Below, in pieces: positions 52,667 through 61,627 of a stretch of DNA of 64,000 nt. Position numbers and translations under genes: made by a program. The first letter of the stretch is position 1. The number at the start of each line of letters is the position of its first letter. The stretch spans positions 248,001 through 312,000 of the forward strand of contig NZ_FNGW01000001.1 of the NCBI RefSeq assembly GCF_900103615.1. The letters run 5' to 3'. The notes under the pieces are model-generated. The model was not told the DNA's origin, did no database searches, and saw only the letters and a list, made by a program, of their open reading frames with translations. The DNA comes from Romboutsia lituseburensis DSM 797 (GTDB lineage Bacteria > Bacillota > Clostridia > Peptostreptococcales > Peptostreptococcaceae).

Positions 52667-54058
52667 TTATTGATTTTGTATATGTGTTAAATATACATTG
52701 AAATTTTCTTCATTTTTCTCTATGTTAAACTTATCATTTTTATTTGGATAAATAGTTACTACATTATCTTTAAAATCCTCATCTTTAAATTTCATATCAA
52801 ATCTGTATATATTTCTATCAAGTGATAAGCTACAAACTACTTTTTTACCATTCATAAATACTAACTGAAGGTAATTTTCATCTATATTATCTGGTATGCT
52901 CTTCCATTTGTATCCTACTTTATTATATATTTCTTCTTTAGCTATTGGCGTTTTAAAATAATATGCCTTATCCCATTTAAACGGTATTATTTTTCCTAAA
53001 TTTATTTCTTTAGTTTTTTCATCTACCATGGCTATTGCAGCATAAAACTTTTCAAAGTTTTCACTTAAAGGAGGTATCTCAATTTGTTTTAAAGAACTTG
53101 ATTTATCTACAACTTTCCAATTGTCTTTGTCTTTTTCAAGTTTAAAGTTTATTTTAGAAATGCAATCTCCGTGATCACCAGGCTCAGTTACTATTACTTT
53201 TTCACCTGCTTTATTTGTATAATCATGTTGTTTTATTTGAGTATGATTATGACCTGCTACTATTGCATCTATTCCATCTACTTGTGTAGCTAAATCTTGG
53301 ATTCTATTTCCTGGATTTTTTGGCTTTTTAGGTTTTTCACCTGTATGTGCTACTGCAACTATTATATCTGCATCATTTGCTTTCATTTCTTTTACATACT
53401 TTTTAGCATCTTCTACTAAGTCGTTCATATATAGCTTCCCTTTGTATAGTGGGTCATCTTCTAATTCGGATGATACCTCTACTTTATTCCCATTTTCATC
53501 TAAATCCCATTTCTCTCCGACTTCTTTTATTGTAAGACCTAGTATCCCTAAATTTAATTCTCCTTGTGATGTTTTTACTTTCTTTATAATATAAGGCTTT
53601 ACATAATTTGATCGATTTTGATTATATGTATTTGCAGATAGTACATCTATTCCTTGTTTTTCAATATCCGCTATCATATTATCTAAACCAAATTTATCAT
53701 TTGCTACAAATTCATGATTTCCAAGTACTACAGCATCATATCCTACTTCTTTCATATCATTTGCTAGAGGCATGTCTCTATGAATTTGTTTTTTGTTTTC
53801 AAAATCATCGCGTTTTAAATCCATATATTTATCCATAGCACCGCCATCATCTCCATCTAAGAAATCTCCAGCGTCTACTAGGGCTACATTTTCTTCTTTT
53901 TTCATTTCGTTTTTGGTGTACTCTGATAGTTCATATGGAATACTTCCATGCAAGTCTGTTGTTGCTAATACATTTATTTCTGTTGTTTTTGTTGAACTAC
54001 ATCCTGATACTATAAGTGTTGATATCCCTAATATTGATATTATTATTTTCCTTTTCAT
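52667..54058 (-). CDS. Metallophosphoesterase lipoprotein, array copy 5 (kinase-proximal)
   Basis: 463 residues. Lipobox IVSGC puts the lipid-modified Cys at 20. A calcineurin-like phosphoesterase domain (about 28-275) keeps all metal ligands: TDLHG (35-38), DAGD (62-65), GNHE (113-116), VAHTG and GHNH. It resembles the N-terminal domain of UshA/5'-nucleotidases, but the usual 5'-nucleotidase C-domain is missing. Instead residues about 350-463 hold FKWDKAYYFKTPIAKEEIYNKVG and LVFMNGKKVV, a segment like an uncharacterised domain of other Firmicutes lipoproteins. Extracellular nucleotide or cyclic-nucleotide hydrolysis is the natural guess. It is the most divergent copy in the C-terminal tail. 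The short intergenic with AGGGGAAG before each ATG is shared by the array. Confidence 0.88.
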   Translation of the reverse strand: MKRKIIISILGISTLIVSGCSSTKTTEINVLATTDLHGSIPYELSEYTKNEMKKEENVALVDAGDFLDGDDGGAMDKYMDLKRDDFENKKQIHRDMPLANDMKEVGYDAVVLGNHEFVANDKFGLDNMIADIEKQGIDVLSANTYNQNRSNYVKPYIIKKVKTSQGELNLGILGLTIKEVGEKWDLDENGNKVEVSSELEDDPLYKGKLYMNDLVEDAKKYVKEMKANDADIIVAVAHTGEKPKKPKNPGNRIQDLATQVDGIDAIVAGHNHTQIKQHDYTNKAGEKVIVTEPGDHGDCISKINFKLEKDKDNWKVVDKSSSLKQIEIPPLSENFEKFYAAIAMVDEKTKEINLGKIIPFKWDKAYYFKTPIAKEEIYNKVGYKWKSIPDNIDENYLQLVFMNGKKVVCSLSLDRNIYRFDMKFKDEDFKDNVVTIYPNKNDKFNIEKNEENFNVYLTHIQNQ

Positions 54059-54082
54059 AAAGCTTCCCCTTACATTTTATTG

Positions 54083-55474
54083 CTATTTTGTATGTGTTAA
54101 GTATATACTCTGATATTCTTTATTCATTTCCATTTGCACTTTAAATTTATCATTTTTATTTGGGTAAATAGTTACTATATTACCTTCATAGTCTGATTGA
54201 TCAAATTTAAGATCAAATTTAAATAAGTTCTTATCAACAGATACATTACAAACTACCTTTTTACCTTGCATAAATACAAGTTGTGCTATGTTCTCATCGA
54301 CTACATCTGGAAGACTTTTATATTTATAACCTACTTTATCGTATATTTCTTCTTTACTTATTGGAGTTTTAAAATAATATGCTTTATCCCATTTGAATGG
54401 TATTATTTTGCCTAAATTTATTTCTTTATCATTTTCATGTATCTTAAATATTGCCTCAAAAAACTGCCCTCCATTTTTGCCTAAAGGAGGTTGTTCAATT
54501 TGTTTTAAATCACTTGATTTTTCTACAACTTTCCAATTATCTTTGTCTCTTTCTAGTTTGAAATTTATTTTAGAAATACAATCTCCATGATCACCAGGCT
54601 CAGTTACTATTACTTTTTCTCCAGCTTTATTTGTATAGTCATGCTGTTTTATTTGTTCATGATTATGACCTGCCACTATTGCGTCTATTCCTTCTACTTG
54701 TGTAGCTAAGTCTTGTATTCTATTTCCTGGATTTCTTGGTTTTTTAGGTTTTTCTCCTGTATGAGCTACTGCAACTATTACATCAGCACCATCTTTTTTC
54801 ATATCTTTTACATATGTTTTAGCGTCTTCTACTAAGTCATTCATATATAAATTTTCAAACCCTGGCTGGTCTTTTAATTCTAGTGATTTAGATTCTACTT
54901 TATTTCCATTTTCATCCCAATGCCATTTTTCACCTACTTCTTTTATTGTAAGACCTAATATTCCTAGATTAACTTCTCCCTCAGGGGTTTTTACCTTCTT
55001 TATAATATATGGCTTTACATAATTTGATCCATCTTTATTGTATGTATTTGCAGATAATACATCTATACCTTGTTTATTAAAATCTGATACTATACCATCT
55101 AAATCAAATTTATCCCTTGATTCAAATTCATGATTTCCAAGTACTACGGCATCGTATCCTATTTCTTTCATATCTTTTGCTAAAGGCATTTCTCTATAAA
55201 CTTTTTTGTTATTTTTATCATCATTATTCTTTAAGCTAATGTATTTGTCCACAGCACCAGAATCATCTCTACCCATGAAATCTCCCGCATCTACTAAGGC
55301 TACATTTTCTTCTTTTTTTAACTCATTTTTTGCATACTCACCTAATTCATACGGTATGAAACTATGTAAATCTGTTGTTGCTAATACATTTATTTCTGTT
55401 GTTTTCGTTGAGCTACACCCCGATATTAATAGTGTTGATATTCCTAATATTGATATTATTATTTTTCTTTTCAT
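54083..55474 (-). CDS. Metallophosphoesterase lipoprotein, array copy 4
   Basis: 463 residues, same layout as its neighbours: lipobox LISGC, phosphoesterase motifs DAGD, GNHE, AHTG and GHNH, and the C-terminal WDKAYYFKTPISKEEIYDKVG domain. It differs at the first motif, TDLHS in place of TDLHG, and in the loop after DAGD (FMGRDDSGAVDKY), so metal or substrate binding may be altered. Its C-terminal 60 residues (FKVQMEMNKEYQSIYLTHTK) match copy 1 (58322-59713) much better than its direct neighbours, which suggests segmental exchange between copies. Confidence 0.88.
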   Translation of the reverse strand: MKRKIIISILGISTLLISGCSSTKTTEINVLATTDLHSFIPYELGEYAKNELKKEENVALVDAGDFMGRDDSGAVDKYISLKNNDDKNNKKVYREMPLAKDMKEIGYDAVVLGNHEFESRDKFDLDGIVSDFNKQGIDVLSANTYNKDGSNYVKPYIIKKVKTPEGEVNLGILGLTIKEVGEKWHWDENGNKVESKSLELKDQPGFENLYMNDLVEDAKTYVKDMKKDGADVIVAVAHTGEKPKKPRNPGNRIQDLATQVEGIDAIVAGHNHEQIKQHDYTNKAGEKVIVTEPGDHGDCISKINFKLERDKDNWKVVEKSSDLKQIEQPPLGKNGGQFFEAIFKIHENDKEINLGKIIPFKWDKAYYFKTPISKEEIYDKVGYKYKSLPDVVDENIAQLVFMQGKKVVCNVSVDKNLFKFDLKFDQSDYEGNIVTIYPNKNDKFKVQMEMNKEYQSIYLTHTK

Positions 55475-55498
55475 AAAACTTCCCCTTACATTTCATTG

Positions 55499-56887
55499 CT
55501 ATTTTATATGTGTTAAATATTGACTAAAATCATTTCTATTTACTTTGGCTTTAAATTTATCATTTTTATTTGGATAAATAGTTACAACATTACCTTCATA
55601 GTCCGATTCATCAAATTTCATATCAAATTTAAATAATTCTTTATCAACAGATATATAACAAACTACTTTTTCACCTTCCATAAATACAAGTTGTAGCATA
55701 TTTTTATCTATATTGTCTGCTATACTTTTCCATTTATATCCTACTTTATCGTATATTTCTTCTTTACTTATTGGAGTTTTAAAATAGTATACTTTATCCC
55801 ATTTAAATGGTATTATTTTTGCTAAATTTATTTCTGTTGTTTTTTCATCTATACTAGCTAAGCCTGCAAAAAAATCTTCTAAGTTTTTCACGTAAGGTGG
55901 TTGTTCGATTTGTTTTAGATCACTTGATTTATCTACAACCTTCCAATTGTCTTTATCTTTTTCTAACTTGAAGTTTATTTTAGAAATACAGTCTCCATGT
56001 TTACCAGGTTCTGTAACTATTACTTTTTCTCCAGCTTTATTTGTATAATCGTGTTGTTTTATTTGTTCATGATTATGGCCTGCCACTATTGCATCTATTC
56101 CTTCTACTTGTGTAGCTAAATCTTGTATTCTATTTCCTGGATTTTTTGGCTTTTTAGGTCTTTCTCCTGTATGCGCTACTGCAACTATTACATCAGCACC
56201 ATCTTTTTGCATATCTTTTACGTATTTTTTAGCATCTTCTACTAAGTCATTCATATATAAATCTTCAAATCCTGGTTGGTCTTTTAGTTCTAGTGATTTT
56301 GCTTTTACAAGCTTTCCACTTTCTTCATCCCAATACTTACTTTCACCAACTTCTTTTATTGTAAGCCCTAATATTCCTAAATTAACTTCTCCCTCAGGAG
56401 TTTTTACTTTTTTTATAATATATGGCTTTACGTAATTTGAACCATCTTTATTGTATGTATTCGCAGATAACACATCTATATTTTTTTTATTAAAATCAGA
56501 TATTATGTTACTTAATTCAGATTTATCCTTTGCCACAAATTCATGATTACCAAGTACTACAGCATCATATCCTATTTCTTTCATATCTTTTGCTAGAGGC
56601 ATTTCTCTATGAATTTGTTTGTTATTTTCATAATCCCCACGTCTTAATTCAAAGTATTTATCCATAGCTCCACCATCATCTCCATCTAAGAAGTCTCCAG
56701 CGTCTACTAGTGCTACATTTTCTTCTTTTTTTAATTCATTTTTTGCATATTCAGATAACTCATATGGTATACTACCATGTAAATCTGTTGTTGCTAATAC
56801 ATTTATTTCTGTTGTTTTTGGTGTGCTACATCCTGATACTAATAGTGTTGCTATTCCTAATATTGTCATTACTACTTTTCTTTTCAT
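55499..56887 (-). CDS. Metallophosphoesterase lipoprotein, array copy 3
   Basis: 462 residues, one residue shorter than the others. Lipobox LVSGC then STPKTTE, full set of phosphoesterase ligands (TDLHG, DAGD, GNHE, AHTG, GHNH) and the C-terminal FKWDKVYYFKTPISKEEIYDKVG domain. The segment before the fourth strand (SKYWDEESGKLVKAKS) is longer and unlike its neighbours, and the C-terminal tail (KVNRNDFSQYLTHIK) is its own. The signal peptide MKRKVVMTILGIATLL is closer to copy 1 than to copies 2, 4 and 5. Confidence 0.88.
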   Translation of the reverse strand: MKRKVVMTILGIATLLVSGCSTPKTTEINVLATTDLHGSIPYELSEYAKNELKKEENVALVDAGDFLDGDDGGAMDKYFELRRGDYENNKQIHREMPLAKDMKEIGYDAVVLGNHEFVAKDKSELSNIISDFNKKNIDVLSANTYNKDGSNYVKPYIIKKVKTPEGEVNLGILGLTIKEVGESKYWDEESGKLVKAKSLELKDQPGFEDLYMNDLVEDAKKYVKDMQKDGADVIVAVAHTGERPKKPKNPGNRIQDLATQVEGIDAIVAGHNHEQIKQHDYTNKAGEKVIVTEPGKHGDCISKINFKLEKDKDNWKVVDKSSDLKQIEQPPYVKNLEDFFAGLASIDEKTTEINLAKIIPFKWDKVYYFKTPISKEEIYDKVGYKWKSIADNIDKNMLQLVFMEGEKVVCYISVDKELFKFDMKFDESDYEGNVVTIYPNKNDKFKAKVNRNDFSQYLTHIK

Positions 56888-56905
56888 AAAATTTCCCCTT
56901 ATATG

Positions 56906-58297
56906 TTATTGATTTTTTACATGTGTTAGATAAATACTAAAATCTTCTTTATTTATTTTTATCTTAAACTTATCATTTTTACTTGAATAAATAGTTGCTA
57001 CATTATCTTTAAATTGTGATTCATCAAATTTTACAGTCATACCCATTGATTCAATATCAAAATATAAATAACAAACTACTTTTTTATCATCCATAAATGC
57101 CATTAGCATCTTATTTTGATTTTCAGCAGCTGTAATGTCTCTCCATTTATATCCCACTTTATTGTATATTTCTTCTTTTTTTATTGGTGATCTGAAGAAA
57201 TATGCCTTGTCCCATTTAAATGGTATTATTTTTCCTAAGTTTACTTCTTCAGTTTTCTCATCTACATTTTCTATTCCCTTAAAAAATGCGTCTAAATTTT
57301 TATCATAAGGAGGTTGTTCAATTTGTTTTAAATCGCTTGATTTATCTACAACCTTCCAATTATCTTTGTCCTTTTCTAGTTTAAAATTTATTTTAGAAAT
57401 ACAGTCTCCATGTTTACCTGGTTCTGTAACTATTACTTTTTCTCCAGCTTTATTTGTATAATCATGTTGTTTTATTTGTACATGATTGTGACCTGCAACT
57501 ATTGCATCTATCCCCTCTACTTGTGTAGCTAAATCTTGGATTCTATTTCCTGGATGTTTTGGTTTTTTAGGTTTTTCTCCTGTGTGAGCTACTGCAACTA
57601 TTACATCAGCACCATCTTTTTTCATGTCTTTTACATATGTTTTAGCATCTTCTACTAAGTCATTCATGTATAAATCCTCAAATCCTGTCTGGTCTTTTAA
57701 TTCTAGTGATTTCGCTTCTATTTTATTTCCATTTTCATCAAAATCCCATTTTTCGCCTACTTCTTTTATTGTAAGTCCTAATATTCCTAGATTAACTTCT
57801 CCTTCAGGTGTTTTTACTTTCTTTATAATATATGGCTTTACATAATTTGAACCATCTTTATTGTATGTATTTGCAGATAATACATCTACTCCTTGTTTAT
57901 TAAAATCTGATACTATATTATCTAAATCAAATTTATCACTACATACAAATTCATGATTTCCAAGTACCACGGCATCATATCCTACTTCTTTCATATCTTT
58001 TGCTAAAGGCATTTCTCTATAAATTTGTTTATTATTTTCATAATCCTTGCGTTTTAAATGAAAGTATTTATCCATAGCACCGCCACCATCTCCATCTAAG
58101 AAATCTCCAGCGTCTACTAGGGCTACATTTTCTTCTTTTTTTAACTCATTTTTTGCATATTCAGATAACTCATATGGTATACTCCCATGTAAGTCTGTTG
58201 TTGCTAATACATTTATTTCTGTTGTCTTAGTCGAACTACATCCTGATACTAATAGTGTTGATATCCCTAATATTGATATTATTATTTTTCTTTTCAT
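56906..58297 (-). CDS. Metallophosphoesterase lipoprotein, array copy 2
   Basis: 463 residues with lipobox LVSGC and intact TDLHG, DAGD, GNHE, AHTG and GHNH motifs. The middle (about 130-330) is nearly the same as in copies 3 and 4, but the C-terminal domain is the most distinct: FFRSPIKKEEIYNKVGYKW, then AENQNKMLMAFMDDKKVVCYLYFDIESMGMTVKF in place of the LVFM.G.KVVC...FKFD pattern. This end may recognise a different partner or ligand from the other copies. Confidence 0.88.
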   Translation of the reverse strand: MKRKIIISILGISTLLVSGCSSTKTTEINVLATTDLHGSIPYELSEYAKNELKKEENVALVDAGDFLDGDGGGAMDKYFHLKRKDYENNKQIYREMPLAKDMKEVGYDAVVLGNHEFVCSDKFDLDNIVSDFNKQGVDVLSANTYNKDGSNYVKPYIIKKVKTPEGEVNLGILGLTIKEVGEKWDFDENGNKIEAKSLELKDQTGFEDLYMNDLVEDAKTYVKDMKKDGADVIVAVAHTGEKPKKPKHPGNRIQDLATQVEGIDAIVAGHNHVQIKQHDYTNKAGEKVIVTEPGKHGDCISKINFKLEKDKDNWKVVDKSSDLKQIEQPPYDKNLDAFFKGIENVDEKTEEVNLGKIIPFKWDKAYFFRSPIKKEEIYNKVGYKWRDITAAENQNKMLMAFMDDKKVVCYLYFDIESMGMTVKFDESQFKDNVATIYSSKNDKFKIKINKEDFSIYLTHVKNQ

Positions 58298-58321
58298 AAA
58301 GCTTCCCCTTATATTTTATTG

Positions 58322-59713
58322 CTATTTTGTATGCGTTAAGTATATACTCTGATATCCTTTATTCATTTTCATTTGCACTTTAAATTTATCATTTTTATTT
58401 GGGTAAATAGTTACTGTATTACCTTCATAGTCTGATTCATCAAATTTAATATCAAATTTAAATAGATTCTTATCAATGCATATATGACAAACTACTTTTT
58501 CACCTTCCATAAATACTATTTGTAGCATATTCTCATCTACAATATCTGAAAGACTGTTATATTTGTATCCTACTTTTTCGTATATTTCTGATTTATTTAT
58601 TGGAGTTTTAAAGTAATATGCTTTATCCCATTTAAAGGATATTATTTTTTCTAAATTTATTTCTTTAACATCTTCATCTATATCACGGAACCCGTTAAAA
58701 AATTCATCAAAATTTTCACTCAAAGGAGGTTGCTCAATTTGTTTTAAATCGCTTGATTTTTCTACAATTTTCCACGTGTCTTCGTCTTTTTCTAGTTTAA
58801 AATTTATTTTAGAGATACACTCTCCACGTTTACCAGGTTCAGTCACTATTACTTTTTCACCTGATTTATTTGTATAATCATGTTGTTTTATTTGTTCATG
58901 GTTATGACCTGCTACTATTGCATCTATTCCATCTACTTGTGTAGCTAAATCTTGTATTCTATTTCCTGGGTGTTTTGGATTTTTAGGCTTTTCTCCAGTA
59001 TGTGCTACTGCAACTATTACATCGGCTCCATCTTTTTTCATTTCTTTTACATATGTTTTAGCGTCTTCTACTAAGTCCTTCATATATAAATCTTCAAACC
59101 CTGGTTGGTCTTTTAATTCTATTGATTTTGCTTCTACTCTATTCCAATTTTTATCCCAATACCAATCTCTTCCCACTTCTTTTATTGTAAGTCCTAATAT
59201 TCCTAGATTAACTTCACCATCAGAAGTTTTTACTTTCTTTATGACATAGGGCTTTACGTAATTTGATCCATTTTTATTGTATGTATTTGCAGATAATACA
59301 TCTACTCCTTGTTTATTAAAATCTGATACTATACCATCTAAATAAAATTTATTACCTGATATAAATTCATGATTTCCAAGCACTACAGCGTCATATCCTA
59401 TTTCTTTCATATCTTTTGCTAGAGGTACCTCTCTATGAATCTGTTTATTATTCTGCTCATCCTCATATTTTAATTCAAAATATTTATCCATAGCACCCCT
59501 ATCATATCTATCTATGAAATCTCCAGCATCTACTAGTGCTACATTTTTTTCTTTTTTTAATTCGTTTTTTGCATATTCACCTAATTCATATGGAATACTA
59601 CCATGTAAATCTGTTGTTGCTAATACATTTATCTCTGTTGTTTTTGTTGCACTACATCCTGATACTAATAGTGTTGATATTCCTATCATTGTCATTATTG
59701 CTTTTCTATTCAT
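58322..59713 (-). CDS. Metallophosphoesterase lipoprotein, array copy 1 (regulator-proximal)
   Basis: 463 residues, lipobox LVSGC, phosphoesterase motifs TDLHG, DAGD, GNHE, AHTG, GHNH all kept. The loop after DAGD reads FIDRYDRGAMDKY, replacing the acidic LDGDDGG of copies 3 and 5, and PGKRGECISK replaces the PGDHGDCISK or PGKHGDCISK of the others. The tail MNKGYQSIYLTHTK matches copy 4. It is the first lipoprotein gene after the response regulator, with a 109-bp gap that holds a GC-rich stem-loop. Confidence 0.88.
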   Translation of the reverse strand: MNRKAIMTMIGISTLLVSGCSATKTTEINVLATTDLHGSIPYELGEYAKNELKKEKNVALVDAGDFIDRYDRGAMDKYFELKYEDEQNNKQIHREVPLAKDMKEIGYDAVVLGNHEFISGNKFYLDGIVSDFNKQGVDVLSANTYNKNGSNYVKPYVIKKVKTSDGEVNLGILGLTIKEVGRDWYWDKNWNRVEAKSIELKDQPGFEDLYMKDLVEDAKTYVKEMKKDGADVIVAVAHTGEKPKNPKHPGNRIQDLATQVDGIDAIVAGHNHEQIKQHDYTNKSGEKVIVTEPGKRGECISKINFKLEKDEDTWKIVEKSSDLKQIEQPPLSENFDEFFNGFRDIDEDVKEINLEKIISFKWDKAYYFKTPINKSEIYEKVGYKYNSLSDIVDENMLQIVFMEGEKVVCHICIDKNLFKFDIKFDESDYEGNTVTIYPNKNDKFKVQMKMNKGYQSIYLTHTK

Positions 59714-59749
59714 AATATTGCCCCTGGTGTTTTTGATATTTTTTTAACT

Positions 59750-59767
59750 TTTCACGTTTGCGTGAAA
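59750..59767 (-). other. GC-containing stem-loop between response regulator and lipoprotein array
   Basis: TTTCACG (59750-59756) pairs with CGTGAAA (59761-59767) around a 4-base loop. On the minus strand it is followed by an A-rich stretch and not by T residues, so it is not a standard terminator. It may be a processing or stability element. Confidence 0.5.
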
Positions 59768-59822
59768 TATAATATTAAAGTATTAGTTCATTGAAACATA
59801 TTTTTTATAACTTAAATAATCA

Positions 59823-60524
59823 TTATAATTTATCAATTTTATACCCGATTCCCCATACTACTTTTAAATATTTAGGTTCTTTTGGATTTATTTCTATTTT
59901 TTCTCTTATCCTTCTTATATGCACTGCTACTGTATTTTCAGCTTTAAAACTCTCTTCGTTCCATACATTTTCATATATCTCATCTATTGAAAATACTCTC
60001 CCCTTATTTTCAAGTAGAAGCTTTAAAATTTTATATTCTATAGGAGTTACTTTAACATTTTCTCCATCTACTCTGACTTCTTTAGTATCTGAATCTAGTT
60101 CTAATCCTCCGCTACTTAATATTTTTTTACAGGATACTGGCTGATCTTGATAATTTCCTAGAGTTACATATCTTCTTAGATTTGATTTTACTCTTGCGAT
60201 AAGCTCTAATAAGTTGAAAGGCTTTGTTATATAATCATCTGCCCCTACGTTAAGACCCATTATTTTATCTACATCTTCACTTTTTGCAGATAATATTATT
60301 ATTGGTATGTTTTTGCTTTCTCTTATTTTTATTGTGGCTTTCATTCCATCTAGCTTTGGCATCATTATATCCATAAGTATTAAATGTATGTCTTGGTGTA
60401 CTAGAATTTCTAGCGCCTCCATGCCGTCATAAGCTTTAAATACCTTATATCCTTCATTTTTCAAATAAATCTCTATTGCTTCTACAATTTGTTGATCGTC
60501 ATCCACTACTAATATATTGTACAT
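59823..60524 (-). CDS. OmpR/PhoB-family response regulator heading the lipoprotein operon
   Basis: 233 residues: receiver domain (NILVVDDDQQI, phospho-acceptor Asp in ILMDIMMPKLDG, Thr/Lys in YITKPF) and winged-helix effector domain (PIEYKILKLLLENKGRVFS, VHIRRIREKIE, VWGIGYKID). It is a paralogue of the regulator at 12628-13332. It is the first gene of a run of seven same-strand genes that ends with its likely kinase at 50501. Direct repeats with an 11-bp period at 60657-60678, about 135-155 bp upstream, could be its own binding site. Confidence 0.93.
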   Translation of the reverse strand: MYNILVVDDDQQIVEAIEIYLKNEGYKVFKAYDGMEALEILVHQDIHLILMDIMMPKLDGMKATIKIRESKNIPIIILSAKSEDVDKIMGLNVGADDYITKPFNLLELIARVKSNLRRYVTLGNYQDQPVSCKKILSSGGLELDSDTKEVRVDGENVKVTPIEYKILKLLLENKGRVFSIDEIYENVWNEESFKAENTVAVHIRRIREKIEINPKEPKYLKVVWGIGYKIDKL

Positions 60525-60656
60525 CCCTTTTTTTACCTACTTTCCTTCTTTTTCCATATATATTATACAATATAAGTCACCTCTTTTCTAATTTTTGTAC
60601 TTTTGCTTATCTATACTTATATAATAAAGTATAAATATTACAAAACTCTGATATAA

Positions 60657-60678
60657 TTCTTACGAATTTCTTACGATT
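60657..60678 (-). promoter_or_regulatory. Direct repeats with 11-bp period, candidate response-regulator box
   Basis: TTCTTACGAAT and TTCTTACGATT stand directly in tandem (11-bp period). OmpR/PhoB-family proteins bind such repeats as head-to-tail dimers. The similar TTCTAAAGA repeat before the paralogous system (13493-13514) lies at nearly the same distance from its regulator gene. Confidence 0.5.
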
Positions 60679-60752
60679 TTTAATAAACTTTTTATTACTA
60701 TTTAATTGCCTTACATAAGTCTTTCAATTCTTTCAGATTTATTTGATACTGA

Positions 60753-60788
60753 AAAAAAGCCAATCTCAACATTTAGATTAGCTTTTTC
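60753..60788 (-). terminator. Terminator of the GntR/ABC operon
   Basis: AAAAAGC(C)AATCT pairs with AGATTAGCTTTTT around an 8-nt loop, with a T run on the minus strand, 57 bp beyond the permease stop. Confidence 0.78.
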
Positions 60789-60844
60789 TTTATGATTTAC
60801 ATCTAGTGCATATTATGTTTTATTTGATCATCTAATTATTATAC

Positions 60845-61627
60845 TTACTCTAAATTTAATTTCTTATCTAATATAAACCTAGTTCCAAAGAATAGCCCTA
60901 TAAGTAAAATAATGTTCATAAATGTCCTAAAATTACCAATCATTCCACTTAATCCATATATTTGCATGTTTTCAACATGAGCTTTAACTAACATCATTAT
61001 AATTGCATTCTTTATAAAAGAAAAAATAATATTTATACCTATAAAGCTAGCAATAGATGCCAGGTTTCTATGCTTATTAAATGCTGGTAACTGCCCCATA
61101 GAAAGAGCTAAGTATACAGTAAAAACAAATGTTGAATAGCTAATAAATATAACTAACATTATATTTGTAGCAGAAGATAAGTACTCACTAGAAAATATAG
61201 TTTTCATAAATTCACTTAATATTTGCATATATTCTGATATATTAATACCACCACTAATACATGAAGATATTAATATTATTAATAAGAATGCAATCACTGA
61301 TACAAATCCACTAAGCACAGTCCATAAAATAGTCACTAAATACTTAGATATAAGTATTGAAGAAGATTTTACAGGCAGAGTAAACATTAAATAACCTTCA
61401 TCTCCCAATAAATTTTTACTAAATCTTTGAATTAAAACTATTACGGTTATAACAAATAAAGCTATGAGTAATGCTCCAAATATCATCATTAGTAATCCTT
61501 GTGCATTAAATATTTCAGAATTTATAAATAATCCATTAATAGTTGCAACTATCAATAATGTAACATAAAGTGGTAAAAATATTCTTGCAGTTGATTTTAA
61601 CTCATATTTTAGTAGTTTACTTAACAT
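60845..61627 (-). CDS. ABC transporter permease
   Basis: 260 residues with six TM segments (about 17-35, 45-67, 98-125, 150-172, 185-205, 230-252) of the ABC-2-like permease type. Conserved family motifs are few; the N-terminal LSKLLKYELKSTARIFLPLY and DEGYLMFTLPVKSSSILISKYL are typical of YtrC/YtrD-like and bacitracin-type permeases. The start overlaps the ATPase gene by 7 bp. As part of a GntR-ATPase-permease operon it probably exports or defends against a cell-wall-active compound. Confidence 0.85.
   Translation of the reverse strand: MLSKLLKYELKSTARIFLPLYVTLLIVATINGLFINSEIFNAQGLLMMIFGALLIALFVITVIVLIQRFSKNLLGDEGYLMFTLPVKSSSILISKYLVTILWTVLSGFVSVIAFLLIILISSCISGGINISEYMQILSEFMKTIFSSEYLSSATNIMLVIFISYSTFVFTVYLALSMGQLPAFNKHRNLASIASFIGINIIFSFIKNAIIMMLVKAHVENMQIYGLSGMIGNFRTFMNIILLIGLFFGTRFILDKKLNLE

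Larger units (their letters stand above)
60525..60844. other. Intergenic region: regulator promoter, direct repeats and ABC-operon terminator
   Basis: 320 bases. From the right: a terminator for the ABC permease gene (60753-60788), the direct repeats at 60657-60678, and on the minus strand a plausible promoter TTGTAA-16 bp-TATAAG near 60615-60642. No ORF was seen. Confidence 0.5.

Noticed and set aside
52667-59713. Five-copy repeat as mobile element or assembly duplication
   Set aside because: There is no transposase or inverted repeat flank, and the copies differ at many codons throughout, including in-frame length change, so they are true diverged paralogues and not a collapsed or duplicated assembly segment.
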